Assembly: GCF_030272615.1 (NCBI RefSeq)
Contig: NC_081414.1
Span: forward strand, 307,439,164-307,503,163
Reading direction: 5' to 3'
DNA: 64,000 nucleotides
DNA from: Cryptomeria japonica
Lineage: Eukaryota; Streptophyta; Pinopsida; Cupressales; Cupressaceae
Each line of letters begins with the position of its first letter. The first letter of the stretch is position 1. Made by a program: the position numbers and the translations under genes. Under the pieces are notes generated by a model that saw only the letters and a program-made list of their open reading frames with translations, did no database searches and was not told where the DNA came from. Shown here piece after piece: positions 32,854-44,105 of this stretch.

Positions 32854-34367
32854 TCAAGTCTCTACCGATGGGGAAATTACCCCAAGCTGCTCTCTGAGAT
32901 ATTCAAATATTTCCTTAGGCAAAGGCTTTGTAAAAATATCTGCAATTTGCTCTTTAGTGTTCCCATAAACCAATCTCACTTCATTTGCTTCAACATTCTC
33001 ATTTAGAAAATTGCACTTAATAGAAACATGCTTTGTTTTAGAGTGAAATACCAGATTCCTTGATATATCAATTGCTACTGAGTTATCACAGTAAATAATT
33101 ACCGGTTCTTTACATTTTACCTTCATATCCTTCAACATTTGCTTGATCCGTAATACCTGGGTGCAATTAGTTGTTGCTGCAACATATTCTGCTTCTCCTG
33201 TAGATAATGATGTGCAAGTCTGCTTCTTGCTGATCCATGAAATTAACCTTCTACCAGGAAAGAATGCATCACCAGTGGTACTCTTTCTATCATCCACATC
33301 ACTTTCCCAATTAGCATCTGTATATGCACATAACTCAAAAATTTTATTCTTAGGATACCATACACCAAGATTTGTTGTGCGTTGTAGGTATTGGAAAATC
33401 CCTTTTACTATTGTTTCATGATTTTCTTTAGGACTGCTTTGAAATCTTGATACAATACACATTGCATTCATTATATCAAGTTTGGTTTGAGTCAAATACA
33501 ATAATCCTCCAATCATAGATTGTACCTTGTTGGATTAATGGGAGCTGAATCATCCTTTAATGTCAATTTATCAGTTGTAGTCATAGGAGTGCTTACCGGT
33601 TTGGAGTTTTCCATACCAAATTTCTTCAAAATTTCCTTCAAGTATTTTGTTTGACATATGAATATACCTTTATCTGTTTGTGAAATCTACAAACCTAGAA
33701 TTTTTTTTATCTCTCGAATCATAGACATTTCAAACTCTTCCTACATCATGTTAGCAAAGTCTTTACCTAACTCTTCTTCACCTCCAAAAATGATATCACC
33801 CACAAATACTTCAATAACCAAAATGTCATCATTGGTAATTTTGGAATAAAAATTACTATCAACATTACCTTTAGTATAACCAAGCTTTAAAAGATATTTA
33901 TCCAGTCTAGCATACCAAGCTTTGGGAGCTCGCTTCAATCCATATAAAGCTTTCCTTAACCTGCAAACCATATCCTTATCATCTGTTAATGAAAATACAT
34001 CAGGCTATTCAATGGAAATTTCTTCTTCAAGATCTCCATTCAAAAATGCTCATTTTACATCCATCTAATAAACTTTATAGTTCTTATGAGCTGCAAATGC
34101 AAGAAATAGTCTAATTGCTTCAATTCTGGCTACCGGTGCAAAAGTTTCATTATAATCAATTCCTTCTTTCTAAGAATAACCTTTACAAACTAATCTTGCT
34201 TTGTTTCTGATTACTTCACCATCTTCATTAAGTTTATTTCTAAATACCCATTTAGTTCCAATTACATTTTTGTCTTTAGGTTGGGGAACTAATGTCCAAG
34301 TATTATTCTTTTGAATCTGTTCTAATTCATCTTCCATTGCTTTTATCCAATGTTTATCTTGACATGC
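32854..34367 (-). pseudogene. E3b RT and RNase H
   Basis: RNase H (33516 to 32854) is the best preserved domain in the window, 220 codons open: GGLLYLTQTKLDIMNA, YTDANWESDVDDRKSTTG, STGEAEYVAA, YCDNSVAI, HVSIKCNFL and [17 protein letters not shown]. The acidic catalytic positions (YTD, GEAE, YCDN) are kept. RT upstream, 34360 to about 33560, is more decayed: [20 protein letters not shown] (33960 downward), then VFVGDIIFGG, where the YVDD-type motif has Asp to Gly. The RT N-terminus (KWVF to FLNGDLEEE) is readable with stops. Confidence 0.88.
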
Positions 34368-35919
34368 TTAAACAACTAATGCTGGTTCAACCTGGTAAAT
34401 TAAACATACCTCTTCATTTGCCAATCTTCCTCTTGTCATAACACCTTGATTTTTATTTCCAATTATCTGATTTTTTGAATGATTCAATCTTATATACCTG
34501 GGTTTATTCCGATTTACATTTACATGTTGTTGTTCTTCAGCCAAAGTTGAGTTCTCTGATGATGCTGGAGTGACTGGTTCTTCATTCTTTGCTGATTCAT
34601 TTATAATCATTTCTACTGCCGGTTCAGAACCCATAGATCTTGAATCTCCTCTAAAATGTTAATCTATTTTCACATTAGTACTTTCAATGATTTTCTGCAA
34701 TCTTTTATTATAACATCTATATGCCTTGCCTCTAGTTGAATAACCAATAAATATTCCTTCATCACTTCTAGGATCAAATTTCTCAATAGACTCATCTCTC
34801 CTAATATAGCATTTGCTTCCAAATGTTTTGAAGTATTTAAGAGTAGGAGTATGACCAAACCATAGTTCGTAAGGGGTCTTACCAGTTTCACCTTTGATGT
34901 GAACTCTATTGAAAGTATAAACCATTGTATTCACTGCTTCTCTCTAGTACACATGAGATACATTTACTTCCATCATCATGGTTCTTACTGCATCCAGTAT
35001 AGTTCTGTTCTTCCTTTCCACAACTCCATTCTGCTGAGGTGTTTGGGGTGCTGATAGTTGTCTTTTGATTCCATTCTCCTCACAGAATGCATTGAATTCC
35101 CTAGATGTAAATTCTCTTCCTTGATCAAATCTAAAGCATTTGATTTTCTTGCCAGTTTTATTCTCTACCATTCCCTTGTATATCTTGAATCTTCCAAAAG
35201 CTTCCGATTTCTCCTTGAGAAAAGTAAGCCAACACATTCTAGAATAATCATCAATTATTAGCTTAATGTATCTATCACCCTGAAGACTCCTTGTCCTTGC
35301 TGGACCACATAAATCAGTATGGATTAAATCAAGAATATTATTGGATTTCTCAGAAATGCTCTTAAATGGTGTTCTAACTTGCTTTCCCATTTTGACATTC
35401 CTTATATACCGGATTATGAGGTTTCACAATCTTAGGTAAATCTATTACTGCCTTAGTTGAACTAATCTTTACAATGCAATCAAAATTCACATGGCAGAGT
35501 CTTTTATGCCATAAACAAATTTCATCAATGTGAGAAATCAAACATGTCTTATCACTGGTATTCCAATGAAAGATATTCCCTTTAGTCTGATTATCGGTTG
35601 CAATCTCCAATCCAGTTATGTTCATGATTTTGCATTTTTGATTCTTGAATTGTAATTGAAATCCTTTTTCCACTAACTGGCCAACACTCAAAAGATTATG
35701 TTTTAAACCTTCAACATAATAAACATTGTTAGTATTGTTCTTACCATCCAAATATATAATGCCTCTTGCTTTGATTAAACAAGCTTTTTCATCTCCAAAT
35801 CTTACTAGACCTCCATGAATTTCCCAGAATGATAAGAATTTTCTTTTATCACTAGTCATATGATGTGAGCAACCACTATCAATAATCCATTCATCATTTT
35901 CTTCAATTTTTGTTGTCAA
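34368..35919 (-). pseudogene. E3b protease and integrase
   Basis: Protease: WIIDSGCSHHMTSDKRKF (35890 downward). Pre-integrase: LWHKRLCHVNFDCIVKIS (about 35520-35465). A frameshift near 35385 leads to the integrase core (35390-34944): DLIHTDLCGPARTRSLQGDR, FDQGREFTSREF (DxGxEF block) and APQTPQQNGVVERKNRT, giving Asp, Asp and Glu. The C-terminal part includes LWFGHTPTLKYFKTFGSKCY and FIGYSTRGKAYRCYN (34934-34659), then a variable acidic linker (34634-34368). In-frame stops separate the pieces. Confidence 0.88.
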
Positions 35920-36990
35920 TGCCTGCTCTATTAGTTTGACAATAGGTGTCAGTTGATCTTCTTTTATTGCAACAAATTCCCATCCACTATCTGCTGGATC
36001 TTCATCTCAATCATCTGAAACACCTTTATCTGCATAGTAACATGACTTATCTATGTTTTTCTTAAATCTGTATCTCTGATATTCAGGGGTAGGTTTATAT
36101 GTTCTCTTAGCTTCATCTCTTAGTCTTGCATGTCTATCAGGTTACCTAGATGCCATATGACCAACTTTATTGCAATTAAAACATTTGAAAGGTGCTTTAC
36201 CTTCATACTTACTTCCTACTGGACCTTTAGGCATCTTCCTTACAAATAGTGCTTCAAGTTCTTCATTTTCTCTTATGATATCTTCAATTTATTTTGCATA
36301 AAGTGCTTTCCAATCAGAATTTTTAGATGATGATGATTATGATGCTTTGAAAGCTATATCAATTTTGACTATAGCAACAGGACCAAATTCTTCAAGATCA
36401 AATGCTGAAATGTTTCCAACCAAAGTATCTCTAGATATTGATGTATTAGGAATTGTTCTCAACTCATTAATAGCAGTTAATTTCATTTTGTAAGCTGGTG
36501 GCAAATCTCTTAAAACTTTAGAAACAATTTCATCTTCACTTTAAGATCCTCCACAACATTGTATTCCTAAAACAATTTCATTAACTCTTTCCATAAATGC
36601 AGAAATTCTTTCATCTTCTTCCATTTTTAAATTTTCATACCTGACTTGGTAACATTCCAATTTTGCAATCTTGACAGTGATATCTCCTTCATTCAATGTT
36701 TCCAGTTTATCCCAAATAGCTTTTGCAGTAGATCTATCTGATAATCCCATGATTTGTTGATTTGATAATGCGCTTAGAAATGCTTCTCTTGCTTTTCAAT
36801 CATTCTCCAAGTCTTTAGCCAATGTTGGTGGATGAGGGTTATTCGAAGTAGGACCAACATAGCCATTCTTTGTAATATCCCATACATCTCTTCCAATATA
36901 GTTCAGATGTGTTTCCATTCTGATATTCCATATACCATAGTTAGTTCTATCAAGTTTAGGACTGTCCTTCCTAAAAATATTTGCTACCAT
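35920..36990 (-). pseudogene. E3b gag
   Basis: ATG at 36990 (MVANIFRKDSPKLDRTNYG), with the NYGIWNIRMETHL block of Copia gag, then KAIWDKLETLNEGD and ERISAFMERVNEIVLG (36750-36541). A CFNCNKVGHMASR knuckle lies at about 36140-36185 with its last Cys lost through a one-base change. Several frame breaks follow 36541. The ATG directly touches LTR-like sequence at 36991, so the leader and PBS found in E4 are missing. Confidence 0.85.
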
Positions 36991-37731
36991 AGTGTGTACA
37001 ATAATGGGGTATGTACATGTAGAAAGGCCAGCGGCTTAAAGCTCACGGTTTAAGCTCTGACCATGCATGCCAAACACCTTCATAACCTTTCCTTCAACCT
37101 TTAGATAATATATGCGTGATTCGCACAAGGATTTGCTTATATGATCTTCAATGTTTGCACATACTCATAATGATCTTCAATAAGATTTTACAATTATTTA
37201 TACAAAACCTAAGACCTTATCATGAGGTCGGCTCATGAAAGATATTACAATTACAAAATAAGTCTTGATGTGATACAATATGTCGGCTCAATACATTTAC
37301 ACATTATCCAATCAATAAACCATTTCCAAAACGTGTCGTGTTGATCTGGAACATGATATGTTGTACCAGTGCATAACTTGTTCCTATTTGTCGGTTAAGA
37401 CAAATATGTGAGCCCGATTAGTCCAATAAGAAAAACACCAAATATAAAAATCCAATCCATGTCTTTGACATAACCAAATGATCTCCAGATGATAACAAGT
37501 CATCATCACTACCGGTGAGCCATATATCCTGTCAGTGAATCCATGTACCGGTGACTTTGCATAAGCCAATATCCATACTGAAACCACAATGTGTCAGTTC
37601 AATAATAAACCAATATAACTGAGTGCCAAATCAACAATGTAGACCTCCAAAAAGATAAGTGTTTACATCAATGATGAAACCAATGCAACACATGATGAAA
37701 CACATGATGAAGTCATCCATAATATGATCAA
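36991..37731 (-). repeat. E3b right (5') LTR, truncated at both ends
   Basis: About 733 bp matching 31790-32510 of the left LTR. It starts AGTGTGTACAATAATGGGG immediately after the gag ATG and ends CATAATATGATCA without the ACCAACA terminus. A TTTATAC (minus GTATAAA) near 37196-37202 is a possible TATA box. Confidence 0.75.
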
Positions 37732-38755
37732 TAAGAACCAGTGACAACAGTAACTTGTATTTGAAGACTGGAGAAGAAGGAAAGCATCTGATTGCAGAGA
37801 TTTTTATAGATGATTTCATCTTTGGAGGAGATGATGAAATGATAAAAGGTTTTGTAGAAGAAATGAATAATGAATTTCAAATGTCCATGATCGGTGAAAT
37901 AAAATTCTTCATTGGTCTAGAAGTATCTCAGCTAAAGAAAGGTATATTCATTAGCCAGACCAAATATATAAGGAAAATATTGAATACTTTTGGAATGGAA
38001 GATTCCAAACTTGTTGGAAATTTGATGGTTACAAGTTGCAAGCTTTCCAAAGACAATGAGGCTAATGAAGTGAATGAGACACTATATCGATCCATGATCG
38101 GTAATGTGCAGTATGCAGTGCATAGTAGACCGGATATAGCACAAGCAGTTGGCTTGGTTGCTAGATTTGCTGCAAATCCAAAAGAGACTCATATGGTGGT
38201 GGTTAAGAGGATATTCAGAAACCTTAAGGGGATTGATGAGTATGGTCTCTGGTATCCACATAAGGGAAATTTAAACTTAAGTGTCTTCACTAATGCAGAT
38301 TGAGTAGGGAACATTGATGATAGAAAGAGCACTAGTGGAGGTGCATTCTTTCTTGGAGATAGGATTGTGTCATGGACAAGCAAGAAACAAAACTATATCT
38401 CTCAATACATAGTTGAGGCAAAGTATGTGGCTGCTGAAATCAACTATACATAGGTAGTATGGATTAAGAATATCTTGGAAGATATCCAAGAAAAGGTGAC
38501 TGAACCTATGGTGATACACTGTAAAATACAAGTGCCATCAACATATCAAAAAACCCGGTAATGCACTCTAAAACCAAGCATATTGCAATAAAATATCATT
38601 ATCTTAGGGAATAGGTACAGGAAAAATAAGTTAGACTGGAATATGTGCCAACCAAGGAACAAGTTGCAGACATATTCACCAAGCCGCTACCTAAGGATAA
38701 TTTTGAGTATCTCAGAGGTAAGATAGGGGTAATTCCTTTGCATGCTCTAAGGTGA
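37732..38755 (+). pseudogene. E3 pol, second part: RT C-terminus and RNase H
   Basis: RT resumes after the 8-bp repeat with NSNLYLK, then EIFIDDFIFGGDDEM, the [Y/F]xDD catalytic block in the form FIDD, and GEIKFFIGLEVSQ. RNase H begins with TNAD followed by TGA where Trp is expected (NADW), then VGNIDDRKSTSGGAFF, EAKYVAAEI and, after a frame change, HIAIKYHYLRE and [20 protein letters not shown], ending at TGA 38753-38755. The ending matches the Copia pol C-terminus, so the 3' boundary of pol is firm. Confidence 0.88.
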
Positions 38756-39096
38756 GTAAAGATTAGAACAACATCAATTTGGTATGATTTTCCTGTAAAT
38801 TCTATGTATTTAGATTGATGATTATGAACTACTCCTATTAGGGGGAGCAGTCATTGCAGTATGTGAAATAGGATGTCTAGACTACACCTTTGGCATTGTT
38901 GTCAAAGGGGGAGTGAAGTCAGATGTGACATGAATGAAGATGAAGTCAGATGTAACATGAATGGAAGCTGGTGAAAGGGGGAGTAAGATTATTACTCAAG
39001 ATCAAACAAAGTAGTTGATTGGTACAACAGAAATAGAAGTGACTAGTTGCTAAAAGAGAAGTTTGAAGTGTTTCCATCAATGTCAAAGGGGGAGAT
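38756..39096 (+). promoter_or_regulatory. E3 3' non-coding region with four purine tracts
   Basis: G-rich tracts at about 38839 (TTAGGGGGAGCAG), 38903 (TCAAAGGGGGAGTGAAG), 38965 (TGAAAGGGGGAGTAAG) and 39082-39096 (TCAAAGGGGGAGATT). The last touches the 3' LTR and is the likely plus-strand primer. Multiple tracts are a described Sirevirus trait. Confidence 0.75.
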
Positions 39097-40660
39097 TGTT
39101 GGCATAACTAATGGTGTTGGCACAACCGGTTCATCAATTAATATTGTCATTGCTGACTAACACTTACCAGTGAATAAGGCCAAGCTCATATGAAAGGAGG
39201 TGTGGTAAACCTCAATGGTTTACTCATAGCTATAATCACTATGGAGGATCCAGTGCTTCCCTAATATGCATTATTGACACACTTAAGCAGTGTGTTGGTT
39301 GAAGACTAATTGGTTGAAGGATAAATAGAGTAGTTGATCAGTTAGTCAAGCATCTAATAGGTGTTGAGATCAGTTTCTTAAACTGGCAGTTGAAATGATG
39401 ATGCGGTCACAGGAGGTGACTCAGAGTGTAGTTTAATAGTCTTATGTATGACCAGACCACTCTGGACAGACAGGTGACCGGTCTTCTTGATGATCAGTGA
39501 TCGGTGGCAAAAGATGAAGAGTTACATCGGTGAACTGGTTATATAGGTTGAAGAATGGTATCCAAAAATAATCTTAGAGCAGTGACTGGTATGCTAGATG
39601 GGATGAACAAAGGTGAGTCATTCGTGGTGAGATATCATCAAACAAACTACTAGTTAAGTCTACAATAGTTAACAACCAGTTAAGGCGAGATTTGTGTGGA
39701 TTTCCTAGTTCACATTAAAAAGGCAGAACACGACCCAAAAGTTGCTAAAATTATGAGTTGGGGTGGCAGATAAGGATGAGTTGCTGGTGAGAATGATGGA
39801 GAGTGTGCAAAGAAAGTGTGGGAAGATTTGAATTTCAAATCTACTGAGTTTTAGGTTTCAACACATTTAGGAAACAACAATTATGTGCTGGCAAAATTTG
39901 GTATAAAGGTTTTTGGCGAAAACCAAAAAGCTTGATTGTAAAATTGCTAAGAGCAATTTTGAAGAGAGGTAAGACAAAAAGGTGAGAAGAGTATATAACT
40001 ACTAAGTGAATAGAAGAGTGGTGAAGAGAGTGTGTAGAGCTCAGATAGTGTGAAGAGTAGAGAAAGAATGCAAAGCACCAGTAGAGTGCAAAGCAAGTGA
40101 AATGCAGAGCACCAGTAGAGTGCAGAGCAAGTGTAACCAGTGGTCAAAACAAAGAGCTTCAATTGGATCTGATTAAGCTAATAGTAGCTATTACAACAAA
40201 TCATTCTCTCTATTATTTTCTAATAACTACAACAACAAAATCCCTTAACTGGGTGAACTTTAATAGGCCCGTTTGTAAAATCCCTTAACTAGGTGACATC
40301 TTAATTGATGATACTAAGTACTTTAACAAGGCTACCTCTAACAGGGTAAAGGTTCTAATAGGCCTTGAAGAAAATCCCTTAACCAGGTGGCACCTGATAG
40401 TGTCTTTGTAATCTCCTAATAGGGATCGCTCCTCATCGGGCGTACTCCAAAAGAGTGTAGATTTTGTGAGTTTCTAGTCACACTATGGTTTTCTCCCATT
40501 TGGGTTTCCATGTGATAAACCTTGGTGTTCATGTGTGATTGATTTTATGTGTGCATGTTTCTTGTTAAGGTTGAGTAGAAACTTTGATTAAGGTTATATC
40601 TGGTAGAACCGTTATAGTGTTCATTCACCCCTCCCCTCTCAGCATCGATTGGGACCAACA
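39097..40660 (+). repeat. E3 3' LTR
   Basis: 1564 bp, TGTTGGCATAACT...GGACCAACA. It is 23 bp longer than the 5' LTR; a GTGCAAAGC/GTGCAGAGC duplication near 40080-40130 adds sequence, while a segment near 40560 is shorter. Confidence 0.92.
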
Positions 40661-41056
40661 AACTAACTAGTGACTATGTTAAACTCATTTAAATGATCAA
40701 CAATAGACCCTCCTAGCATCTTCATATTAAATATTTGTTTCATAAGAAATAACTTGTTGGAAGCTAAGGATTTTTTATACAGCTTGTCCAATGCCAACAT
40801 CAAGTTTGTTGTTGATGTTTCTTTTGATATATTAAAAGCCATTGATTCTTCTAGACATAGCTTTACTATTCCTAGATCCCTTCTATTTAGAACCTCCCAA
40901 TCTAGATCTATCATATTCACCAACTTTTTTTTTTTTTCCACCCAACGGTAAGAAAAGGATTTTTTTTATATATAGATAATATTCTATTTGCATCTTCCCT
41001 AGATGATAGTTTTGGTCGCTGAACATTTTAAAATTAAACTTTCCTTTTTTTTCCAT
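40661..41056 (-). pseudogene. E0 gag N-terminal half
   Basis: From an ATG at 41056 the minus strand reads KFNFKMFSDQNYHLGKMQIEYYL, the KFxGxNYxxWKxxM gag start with Trp lost. After a frame change in an A-run near 40930 it continues with VLNRRDLGIVKLCLEESMAFNI, LDKLYKKSLASNKLFLMKQIFNMKM and DHLNEFN, typical of UBN2-type Copia gag. E3 is inserted after this point; the rest of gag continues at 27054 downward. Confidence 0.85.
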
Positions 41057-41104
41057 TGCTCCCGCTTGAATTTGAAATATCTTGCCAAATGAAAAAAATA
41101 CACA

Positions 41105-41118
41105 ACTCTAATACTAGT
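41105..41118 (-). promoter_or_regulatory. E0 degenerate primer-binding site
   Basis: On the minus strand this reads ACTAGTATTAGAG, matching the iMet-type AATTGGTATCAGAG with several transitions. It directly adjoins the LTR start at 41119. Confidence 0.5.
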
Positions 41119-41562
41119 TGTTATAGTTTAGGTAGACTAGAGTAGTAAAAAAAATTAAATATAATACAAAATAAATGGAAAAATAGTAATCTGCAATAAT
41201 ACAGAGATTTAAAGTGGTTCACACAACATGGCCTACATCCATAGAGAAACAATCATTCACATTACAATTTGAAAATATCTAGCAAAAAGAAAATTACAAT
41301 GTGATGATATTTCACATTACATGGCCACTTATATATCAATCCCTTTTTGGTGTTTACAAAGGTTGGTTTACATGCCAAAATACTAGCCAATGCCTTTATT
41401 AAATAATGGTCATTTTTTTCTTTCAAGGCTCTACCCCCAAACTCCTACAATGGGCTCCCCTATAATTGATTTGGGGGGATGGGGGTAGGGTGGGGGGGGG
41501 ATGCAGTTGACAAAGTCACCAAAATTTAGGCCAAAAAACATGACGATTGCCACATACCAACA
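41119..41562 (-). repeat. E0 5' LTR
   Basis: 444 bp from TGTTATAG to CACATACCAACA. Its last ~100 bases (G-run, AAAATTTAG, GCCACATACCAACA) match 61-164. It carries a reduced CCTACATCCATAGAGAAACA-like block and no ACCGGT motifs, unlike the LTRs of E1-E4, so it belongs to another Copia lineage. Confidence 0.75.
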
Positions 41563-42087
41563 AAAACTTCATCACTGTTTGTACTTGCATGGTCACTATC
41601 AAGTTCAATTTCTCTAGAGCTATTGGGATTTTCTTCTTCTTTTGCATCTGAGAATTTCAATAAAGAGTAGATTTTTCTTAGATATTCTCCTGCTTTATCC
41701 TATACAACTTCTTCCACATATGTCCTATCTTTTGTTCCACCAAGTGGAATATGGATAATTCTATTATCATCTGCAAATGAGATATCTTCTCTTTAGGAAT
41801 CAACAATACCATTTGCATTGACAAAATATCTTAATCCCAAAAAATCTCTAAATGCATTGAATGTTTATCTTATCTCTACTACTTCAAAGTCCACAATTTG
41901 GTTTATGCTTTTAATAATAACTTCTACACCATGTGCATAGGGTTTCCATACCTAAGCCATCTACTAGGATTATGTTCATATGTTCTTTCACAAGTTGGGT
42001 CTTCCTAGTCTCTCCCATGTAGTAGCCAGTATAATATTTAGGTCTACACCTAGATCAACCATTACATATTTTACTTTTATTATATAG
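41563..42087 (-). pseudogene. Degenerate Gypsy-type protease remnant, base layer
   Basis: The minus strand from 42087 reads MVDLGVDLNIILATTWERLGRP, matching the plant retropepsin block D[LP]GxDVNxLPxxTWExxGRP with Ser/Ala replaced by Val. Then come INQIVDFEVVEI, FRDFLGLRYFVNANGIVD and IIHIPLGGTKDRTYVEE, resembling the downstream retropepsin-like pattern of plant Gypsy elements. There are many stops. It resumes beyond E4 at 58391. E0 and E4 both inserted into this older element. Confidence 0.6.
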
Positions 42088-43132
42088 TGTTAGGTCCCAG
42101 AGACAACTGAAAGTGGGGGGGGGGGGTGAATCAGTTGTCTAATAAATTCAAACCAAAAACCAATTAACCAACTTAATGCTTAATACCAATAAACCAGTTA
42201 AGTATGCTGGTAGACAATGTTAACAATAAATTGCTATACCGGTAAGGATTAATGCATGAAACATAAACATAAAAACATAACACTAATATTTGTACGTGGA
42301 AACCCTGTAAGGGGAAAAACCACTGTGGGAAACCTTACCCACAATCAGATGATACTACTATAGATAGTAAGTGTACATAAATGGGGTCTACACATGCAGA
42401 AAGGCCAACAACCTAGAGCTCACTGCTCAATCACAAAATGGGAGTCACACTGACTACAGTTGGATGGTTAAATCCAATAAGAATGTACTACACAAAATAG
42501 CATCTTCATATGCTGGATTTAGTACTGGTGTAATGCTGATATGCTTCCACAAAAACCTAACTTCACCTTCAAATGATGTCTTCATATATTCCTCTGCTTG
42601 ACCTCACATATACTTTCACACAATTCTTTTTCGCATTCCACACTTGATCTTACAAATAAGATCTTACATTTATACCATACCCTAAGACCAATTTTAGTAG
42701 GTCGGCTCTACAAGATATTACAATAAAAACATTTTACATACAATATAATATCCGATGCAATAACCGATTAAACATGTCGGCTTGATGCATTTACAACAAT
42801 GATAAATCATCTCCATAGCATGCCATGCTGATCTGGAAAAGATAAACCTATCGATGTAACCCTAGATAACCTAGACCTATTTGCCGGTAAAAGAAAATAT
42901 GAATATACCAATGATTGATTCTTCACAACAAAGTGTCCACATGATGTCTTCGACATTACCAAGTGTCTTCCATATCATTCCAGGTGTCAGTGAATATTAT
43001 ATCCTGCCGGTGAACCATATACCAGTAACTGTTGCACAGTTTACTTGCTTGCTGGTGAATGTTGCTGGATCTAGAGTGCTTGTTTTCAGTAGGTGTTGAC
43101 ATCAATGACAAAACCATACCAAAATACCAACA
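42088..43132 (-). repeat. E4 3' LTR
   Basis: 1045 bp. It has a G-run at about 42115-42126, the GTGGAAACCCTGTAAGGGG and AACCACTGTGGG blocks (about 42296-42328), and a TTTATAC (minus GTATAAA) near 42669-42675. Nearly identical in length to the right LTR, with small substitutions. Confidence 0.94.
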
Positions 43133-43458
43133 ATATCCCCCTTTGGCATTGATGGCAACACAAGATGGAAAAACTATCAAAGTGCCAAAACAGAAATGCC
43201 AAATACCAAAAACCAAACAATCTCCCTTAAACAACAATCTCTCCCCTTGGGAGCAACATGAGTTTCCTCAATTGTGTTTTTCAAAATCTCTCCCCAAAAA
43301 GATAATGTGTTTTTCCATAGATATCTCTCCCCCTTTGACATCAAATGCCAAAGCTACAAAATACCAACTACTCCCCCTGAGAAGTAGCTTCCTCATCAAA
43401 TACTAGAGTAAAAGATTTGTCTTTTTAATTCTACCGGTTGATGACAATCATCAACTGT
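43133..43458 (-). other. E4 3' non-coding region with repeated purine tracts
   Basis: Purine-tract complements ATATCCCCCTTTGGC (43133-43147), TCTCCCCCTTTGACATC (about 43327-43343) and CTCCCCCTGAGAAG (about 43371-43384). It is the same set as in E3b. Confidence 0.7.
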
Positions 43459-43714
43459 CTAAGTCTCTACCAGTGGTGGTATGACTCCAAGCTGATCTCT
43501 AAGATATTCAAAAGTCTCCTTAGTCAAAGGTTTTGTGAAAATATCTGCAAGTTGTTCTTTAGTGTTCACATAAACCAGTTTTATCTCCTTTTCTTCAACT
43601 TTTTCCCTTAGAAAATTCAGTTTGATAGAAACATGTTTTGTTTTAGAATGTAATACCAGATTCTTAGATATATCAATTGCTGCAATGTTATCAGAATATA
43701 TAGTAATAGGTTCC
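43459..43714 (-). pseudogene. E4 RNase H C-terminal fragment
   Basis: Downstream of the Gypsy insertion the minus strand reads [51 protein letters not shown] and FEYLRDQLGVIPPLVET, ending at TAG 43459-43461. This is the final part of Copia RNase H, including the SDN catalytic Asp. Its upstream part lies at 53390 and above. Confidence 0.9.
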
Positions 43715-43993
43715 TATTTTGCCAATAAAGTGTAATTCAATGCATTGTAGAAATAATAGACATGACAGAATACAACATGATAGAATATAAAGAAACTCAA
43801 ATCTTCATTGATTCATAATAATGTCAGTACAATGACAATGACCATACTAACTCTATCTCCATGACCAAGGACTCGCTAATATATAAAGGTGACCGTTCAG
43901 TTACCTGGTGTCAACTATCGACAACTGATGGGTTAACTATCGTCATTAACTCTAATTACATTAAATGTCTTATTGCTTAATTACCCGACAACA
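43715..43993 (-). repeat. E4b 3' LTR
   Basis: 279 bp, starts TATTTTGCC (TG mutated to TA) and ends CGACAACA. The adjoining ATCATCCCCCCCAAAAAG (43994-44011) is the complement of the purine tract. Confidence 0.95.
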
Positions 43994-44105
43994 TCATCCC
44001 CCCCAAAAAGAAATGTCATCTCTGGACGACAAACAACAAAATGGGAATGATATGCCTACAACAGATAACAACTACGAACCCCACAAAATAACAGCTACAC
44101 ACAGA

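Larger units (their letters stand above)
31748..37731 (-). mobile_element. E3b: Copia element with truncated LTRs inserted in E3 RT
   Basis: It sits between two perfect 8-bp copies of TAAGAACC (31740-31747 and 37732-37739); removing it restores the E3 RT frame context. Inside are LTR-like ends at about 31748-32517 and 36991-37723 and a minus-strand gag-pol in Copia order. The LTRs lack the U5 end seen in the related E4 LTR, no PBS is found (gag ATG at 36990 abuts LTR sequence), and the right LTR also lacks its last ACCAACA. These ends are abnormal for an integrase-made insertion, where 5-bp duplications and TG...CA termini are expected. It is closely related to E4 in gag, pol and purine tracts. 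Confidence 0.85.
27055..40660 (+). mobile_element. E3: Copia element, plus strand, split by E3b
   Basis: LTRs are 27055-28595 (1541 bp) and 39097-40660 (1564 bp), TGTTGGCATAAYT...CCAACA or TTAACA, flanked by AATTA (27050-27054) and AACTA (40661-40665), a 4/5 duplication. The PBS follows the left LTR and several purine tracts precede the right one. The gag, protease, integrase, RT and RNase H domains are in Copia order. The ~6 kb insertion E3b interrupts RT. Without it the element is about 7.6 kb. Large LTRs and repeated purine tracts resemble Sirevirus-type Copia; that lineage call is inference. Confidence 0.92.

Noticed and set aside
43876-43890. TATATAAAGG as a promoter in the Gypsy LTR
   Set aside because: It is on the plus strand while the element is transcribed from the minus strand; antisense use cannot be shown.
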